A model generated the notes under the pieces. It was not told where the DNA came from. It made no database searches and saw only the letters and a list, made by a program, of their open reading frames with translations. Position numbers and translations under genes: made by a program. Below, piece after piece: positions 33,762-36,894 of a DNA stretch of 36,894 bases. This DNA comes from Pontibacter qinzhouensis (lineage in GTDB: Bacteria; Bacteroidota; Bacteroidia; Cytophagales; Hymenobacteraceae): positions 1 through 36,894 of the forward strand of contig NZ_VRTY01000064.1 of assembly GCF_008017455.1 (NCBI RefSeq). Reading direction: 5' to 3'. Each line of letters begins with the position of its first letter. Position 1 is the stretch's first letter.

Positions 33762-34497
33762 TAGCTGTTTTCAAAATACTGGCTTCAAACAAACTGGCAA
33801 GGTGGCCGAGCAGTTTTTCTTCTACTTCTGCCATTTCTACCTCCCGGCCTAGCTCCTTTGCCAGAGAAGTTACCTGCTTATCGGCTATGCCACAAGGTAC
33901 AATATTATTAAAATAATTTAAGTCTGTGTTAATGTTAAAGGCAAAACCATGCATCGTAACCCAGCGGCTACACTTTACGCCCATGGCACAGATTTTTCGG
34001 GGGTTACGCTGCTCCTCATGGTCCAGCCAAACGCCTGTAAGCCCCGCAATACGGCCAGCTGTTACCTGGTAATCGTTCAGGGTAAGAATAATGGCTTCCT
34101 CTAAATACCGCAGGTACTTATGTATGTCTGTAAAAAAATTATCGAGATCCAGAATGGGGTAGCCTACCAACTGCCCGGGGCCATGGTAGGTAATATCGCC
34201 GCCACGGTTAATTTTGTAATAGGTGGCATCTTTTGCCTTCAGGCCCTCTTCCCCGATCAGCAGGTGCGACTCGTGGCCACTTTTGCCGAGTGTGTAAACA
34301 TGCGGGTGCGAGCAAAACAGCAGATAGTTGGTGGTTGGCACCTGCGCCTCCGGAGCCGCACTTCGGTTTTGCGCCTTTATATGGAGCACACTGTTAAACA
34401 GCTTTTCCTGGTACTCCCACGCCTCTTTATAGTCGATAAAGCCAAGCTGCTCAAAGCTTATTTTCCTGTTTTGTAACACGCTTCTGTTATGTTTCAA
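33745..34497 (-). CDS. lipB: Octanoyltransferase LipB
   Basis: Transfers octanoyl from acyl carrier protein to lipoyl domains, the first step of lipoate synthesis. 250 residues. Signature RGGDITYHGPGQLVGYPILDL is present, the catalytic Lys is in NPRKICAMGVK and the catalytic Cys202 in NNIVPCGIADKQVTSL. There is no ATG near the N-terminus: the frame opens at TTG 34497 and has GTG at 34479, either of which fits the family start (RKISFEQLGFIDY). The 3' end overlaps the downstream small gene by 17 bp. Divergent from yraN. Confidence 0.95.
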   Translation of the reverse strand: MKHNRSVLQNRKISFEQLGFIDYKEAWEYQEKLFNSVLHIKAQNRSAAPEAQVPTTNYLLFCSHPHVYTLGKSGHESHLLIGEEGLKAKDATYYKINRGGDITYHGPGQLVGYPILDLDNFFTDIHKYLRYLEEAIILTLNDYQVTAGRIAGLTGVWLDHEEQRNPRKICAMGVKCSRWVTMHGFAFNINTDLNYFNNIVPCGIADKQVTSLAKELGREVEMAEVEEKLLGHLASLFEASILKTANEKGY

Positions 34498-34645
34498 AAA
34501 TTTCTGCTGAAAAATCAGCGAAGAAAGTACTCTGTTTTACTTTTTTTACAAATAAACTGCGTAATACCAGGGGGAATATTCGCAATTTTTAATTTAGAGC
34601 CACCTTATGTTGCTAACTTAGTATGAGGCAATTTATAATAATTAA

Positions 34646-35005
34646 ATGGCATCTCAAACAAAACACATTATTACTGGTCAAGCTGGCGAGGCGAGTGCGG
34701 TGAGGTACCTGCAGGAAATGGGTTACCAGATCTGCTGCCGCAACTTCAGGTATAAACGTGCTGAGGTAGATGTTATAGCGCAGAAAGACGGCTTACTTGT
34801 TTTTGTAGAGGTAAAGACCCGTGCCTCCGATAAATTCGGGTTTCCGGAAGAAGCTGTTGGGGCCAGAAAAGAGGCCCTGCTCCTTGCTGCCGCAGAAGAG
34901 TACATTTACCAAACAAACTGGCAGCACGACATCCGCTTCGATATTATCTCTATTACACTCGCTCCCACACCCACTGTTCACCACATAAAAGATGCCTTCC
35001 ATTAA
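34646..35005 (+). CDS. YraN/UPF0102 family putative endonuclease
   Basis: 119 residues with the nuclease-like core of the family: GEASAVRYLQEMGYQICCRNFR, RAEVDVIAQKDGLLVFVEVKTR with the Glu, Asp and EVK catalytic-type residues, and FPEEAVGARKEALLLAAAEEYI. Likely cytoplasmic; proposed to process branched or damaged DNA, but not well characterised. A 57-bp repeat copy starts 8 bp after its stop. Confidence 0.93.
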   Translation: MASQTKHIITGQAGEASAVRYLQEMGYQICCRNFRYKRAEVDVIAQKDGLLVFVEVKTRASDKFGFPEEAVGARKEALLLAAAEEYIYQTNWQHDIRFDIISITLAPTPTVHHIKDAFH

Positions 35006-35012
35006 GCCCCAT

Positions 35013-35069
35013 ACCCTTGACCTATTTTAGCCGAAAAACCTTTGGAAGGGCAAATTCATTCGAATAATT
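35013..35069 (-). repeat. 57-bp intergenic repeat, copy 10
   Basis: Reverse copy, 57 bp, starting 8 bp after the yraN stop. Plus strand: ACCCTTGACC, variable, CCTTTGGAAGGGC, AAATTCATTCGAATAATT. CCCTT and AAGGG are complementary. Confidence 0.88.
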
Positions 35070-35141
35070 GGTTACTGATTGGTAGTTGTTAATTGCTAGC
35101 TGGTTTAATGGTTAAATTGTTGATTTGAAGATAGGCAGGTA

Positions 35142-35176
35142 AGACCTCGCAGCGTGCGCAGCTCCTGCGAGCGTCT
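35142..35176. other. GC-rich hairpin between repeat copies 10 and 11
   Basis: AGAC-CTCGCAG pairs with CTGCGAG-c-GTCT (11 bp, one bulged C) around a 12-nt loop. It stands out as a GC-rich island in an AT-rich spacer. Confidence 0.55.
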
Positions 35177-35269
35177 GGCTACGCAGAAGGAAGATTCGTA
35201 GTTGATTGTTGGATGGTTAGGTGCTTACAAATGTCCCATATTCAACTTGCAACTCTTAACTCCTCAAAG

Positions 35270-35326
35270 ACCCTTGGATCGAAAACCCCTGAAAAGCTTC
35301 TGGAGGGTATTTTCATTCGAATAATT
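35270..35326 (-). repeat. 57-bp intergenic repeat, copy 11
   Basis: Reverse copy, 57 bp. Plus strand: ACCCTTGGATC, variable, CTTCTGGAGGGT, ATTTTCATTCGAATAATT. Same direction as copy 10, 200 bp further on. Confidence 0.88.
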
Positions 35327-35360
35327 CAGTTGAAGGTCTACCTGCACCCGGAGGTAAACG

Positions 35361-36281
35361 CTAGCGTTGAGCAGAGGAACGTTTGTCTAGCTTTCCTTTT
35401 TCGTATACCAGGGAGCCGTGCCGGTCGTATTCCTTTATCAGGAATGGCTCAAATGGCGAGTCGAAACCAGTTTTAGGATACTGATACTCGTAGTGGCGGC
35501 GGTTCCGGAAATCGTAGTGCTTGATCCAGACACCCACCTTGCGGCCCTTTTCGTACATTCCCGACCATTCTACCTGCCCGTTCTCATAAAAGCGGTAGTA
35601 CATGCCCTGTACCTCACCGTAAGCATACGGAATAACTTCTTTGATTTTTTTGGTATCACCGTAGTAAGTTACAACCGCATCGCGCAGGAACCCTTTTTCG
35701 TAGTGCCTTTTATCGAGCAGCACATTGTCTTCGTTGTTGCGGTAACGCTCCCAGCGCAGGTGCTTGGTGCCCACATAAAAGTAGCCTTCTTCTACTACCT
35801 GGTCGCCTATCTTCTTTTTGTAAGGGCCGTGCAGAATTTTAAATTTTTCGGGATCTACCTGGCCGCCGGTACGGTAAATTTTGCGCTTCTTGGTATCGTA
35901 GAAATATTTTTCGGGGGCGTAAGGGTTCGGTTCCTCGTACACAGGCAGGAAGCTAAAGGTTTCGAGTACCTGCCGGTTGCCGCTGCCACCAGACTTTATA
36001 AAGCCACGGCTCACTTTGTGGCCCATAAAGAAACGCTTGCTCTGTTTCTTCTTCTTTTTCTTCTTTTCTTCAACATCGTCCGTTTCTTCTTCAGGCAGTT
36101 TGTTTTCTAAAGAAGGTTTGGCGGTATCTGCCAGGGCAAGTGTTTTGTTCTTGGCATTTTCTTTCTGAAGCGCGCGCGACAGGTTATAGTCGCTGTTATA
36201 TTTAGTAGAGCCACAGCCACTCAAGCCTGCTGTAAGCCCCATTACCATACCAACTAAAATAAAAAGGAAAGAATGCCTCAT
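35361..36281 (-). CDS. YwqK/MORN-type repeat lipoprotein
   Basis: About 306 residues. The preferred ATG at 36281 gives a lipoprotein signal with lipobox LSGC (Cys23); the frame extends upstream to a TTG at 36335, which would bury the signal. After a Lys/Glu-rich linker (about 50-85, with a run of eight or more mostly Lys residues) come repeated motifs of the form YENGQVEWSGMYEKGRKVGVW, KRHYEKGFLRDAV and YDRHGSLVYEKGK, the MORN/YwqK antitoxin-like pattern. Such repeats are usually structural; the name antitoxin in databases is not supported by anything here. Function unknown. It is convergent with yraN. Confidence 0.78.
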   Translation of the reverse strand: MRHSFLFILVGMVMGLTAGLSGCGSTKYNSDYNLSRALQKENAKNKTLALADTAKPSLENKLPEEETDDVEEKKKKKKKQSKRFFMGHKVSRGFIKSGGSGNRQVLETFSFLPVYEEPNPYAPEKYFYDTKKRKIYRTGGQVDPEKFKILHGPYKKKIGDQVVEEGYFYVGTKHLRWERYRNNEDNVLLDKRHYEKGFLRDAVVTYYGDTKKIKEVIPYAYGEVQGMYYRFYENGQVEWSGMYEKGRKVGVWIKHYDFRNRRHYEYQYPKTGFDSPFEPFLIKEYDRHGSLVYEKGKLDKRSSAQR

Positions 36282-36473
36282 TATCACAATATTGAAATTT
36301 GATTGCCCCACAGCCTGTATAGCTCCACCAGGCAAGCGGTACCATACTACTGAACGTAAAGATGCACATAATTCATATACACATCAATGCAGGTTTTGCA
36401 GCTGCTCTTTATAACTATACAGCCTGTAACATAGTTTCATGCGTAGTACATGCTATTAAAATATGTAGGGTAA

Positions 36474-36530
36474 ACCCTTGACAACTTTCTGACACAATTT
36501 CTTCTGGAGGGCATTTTCATTTAAATAATT
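36474..36530 (-). repeat. 57-bp intergenic repeat, copy 12
   Basis: Reverse copy, 57 bp. Plus strand: ACCCTTGACAAC, variable, CTTCTGGAGGGC, ATTTTCATTTAAATAATT. It lies about 110 bp before the structured element at 36637; a partner, if any, would be outside the window. Confidence 0.88.
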
Positions 36531-36636
36531 GATGTTACGCACCTTCAGGTATGTGGCAGTTTTAAGTTGGTTCTAATACATTTGGTTACAGTTTCATCCG
36601 GTGCCCTTAGCCCTGCATGTTCCATTGTTTTGCTCC

Positions 36637-36796
36637 GAGCGCTCAAGGCCGCGGGGCCTCGTTCTTGGGCATCGCGCTGCTGCATCTTTCCTGCCCGCAA
36701 GCGGGCTGCCGCTCTCGCGGCACCGGAAACCTGCAAAGGCGCTCAACCCAAGAACTGGGATCAAGTGCTACGAGCATCTGCTACTGAAACAGCAGC
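36637..36796. other. GC-rich multi-hairpin element, candidate structured RNA or palindromic repeat
   Basis: Nested pairings on one strand: hairpin AGGCC-GCGG-GGCCT (36646-36659); outer stem GTTCTTGGG (36661-36669) with CCCAAGAAC (36747-36755); then GCGC (36674-36677) with GCGC (36739-36742); TGCA (36681-36684) with TGCA (36732-36735); TTTCC (36687-36691) with GGAAA (36725-36729); and inside these two side-by-side hairpins, GCCCGC/GCGGGC (36693-36706) and GCCGC/GCGGC with a TCTC loop (36708-36721). Two small hairpins follow (TGCT/AGCA and CTGCT/AGCAG). The result is a Y-shaped fold. Strand and function are unknown. Confidence 0.5.
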
Positions 36797-36894
36797 AGTA
36801 ATTAATGGGACAGGAAATACAAATTTTCATTAGTGTCCAAACGTTGCTTTTTAAAATCGCCTTAAGTTGCTGTATTTAAGATAGTTAAATACTG

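Larger units (their letters stand above)
35006..35360. other. Convergent non-coding gap between yraN and the YwqK-like gene
   Basis: Holds repeat copies 10 and 11 in the same direction, a simple TTG/ATT-rich stretch after copy 10 (about 35065-35130) and a GC-rich hairpin at 35142-35176. A small open frame at 35213-35476 runs across copy 11 into the opposing gene and is treated as spurious. Confidence 0.6.
36282..36894. other. Non-coding end of the window
   Basis: Holds repeat copy 12 and the GC-rich Y-shaped inverted-repeat element. Short open frames on both strands cross that element (36545-36736, 36567-36833 and 36601-36801), but none has a recognisable product and their codons follow the palindrome, so I do not call them. 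Confidence 0.5.

Noticed and set aside
35418..36110. 230-codon open frame opposite the YwqK-like gene
   Set aside because: Antisense shadow: the minus-strand frame has a lipoprotein signal and MORN-type repeats, while this one reads as random hydrophobic sequence.
147..36530. Repeats as a CRISPR array
   Set aside because: Copies are scattered over 36 kb, in both orientations, with a variable core and unequal distances, and no cas genes are present.
36545..36833. Short open frames on both strands in the GC-rich end region
   Set aside because: They overlap one another on both strands and follow the inverted-repeat structure; GC-rich DNA lacks stops by chance and the translations show no domain.

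Overview
The window looks like a piece of a chromosome from a Bacteroidota bacterium, most likely order Cytophagales and family Hymenobacteraceae (Pontibacter-like). This is inferred from gene content and style: the type IX secretion core gldK-gldL-gldM-gldN, a PorP/SprF protein, a PorW/SprE lipoprotein, a protein with a type A T9SS C-terminal sorting domain, an F-type ATP synthase operon without atpD and atpC, and promoter -7 boxes of the Bacteroidota form TAnnTTTG in front of several genes. I see no rRNA, tRNA, CRISPR array, prophage or transposase gene.

Layout. 803-2647 (+): secreted zinc-metalloprotease-like T9SS cargo. 3227-4606 (+): dGTPase. 4914-6425 (+): bifunctional NAD(P)HX repair enzyme, convergent by 10 bp with a UbiA-like membrane protein (6416-7336, -). 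7819-10136 (-): inorganic pyrophosphatase and a PafA-type alkaline phosphatase. 10314-16111 (-): ATP synthase operon in the order atpZ, small membrane protein, atpB, atpE, atpF, atpH, atpA, atpG. 16769-23834 (+): tightly packed run porW/sprE, PBP1A, uvrC. 24119-28534 (-): gldK-L-M-N, with porP/sprF just upstream (29004-29963, -). 30120-33187 (-): WecA/MraY-type transferase, DUF4271 protein and hemD. 33357-34497 (-): lipB and a small conserved protein. 34646-35005 (+): YraN-type nuclease. 35361-36281 (-): YwqK/MORN-type lipoprotein.

How the genes fit together. The T9SS parts form the clearest functional group. GldL/GldM would be the proton-driven motor, GldK/GldN the periplasmic ring, and PorP/SprF and PorW/SprE accessory components, while the gene at 803 is a probable substrate of the same machine. 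ATP synthase and pyrophosphatase are energy housekeeping. Dgt, UvrC, NAD(P)HX repair, LipB and HemD are ordinary metabolism or repair genes.

The most unusual signal is outside the genes. Twelve copies of one 56-58 bp intergenic element occur, six in each orientation, always between genes and usually in pairs 74-200 bp apart. Both ends are strongly conserved (AATTATT..AATRAAAA at one end, CAAGGGT at the other), the middle is variable and the length nearly constant. A second, unrelated signal is a GC-rich Y-shaped inverted-repeat structure at about 36.64-36.80 kb, next to the last copy. Neither is explained by a coding region.
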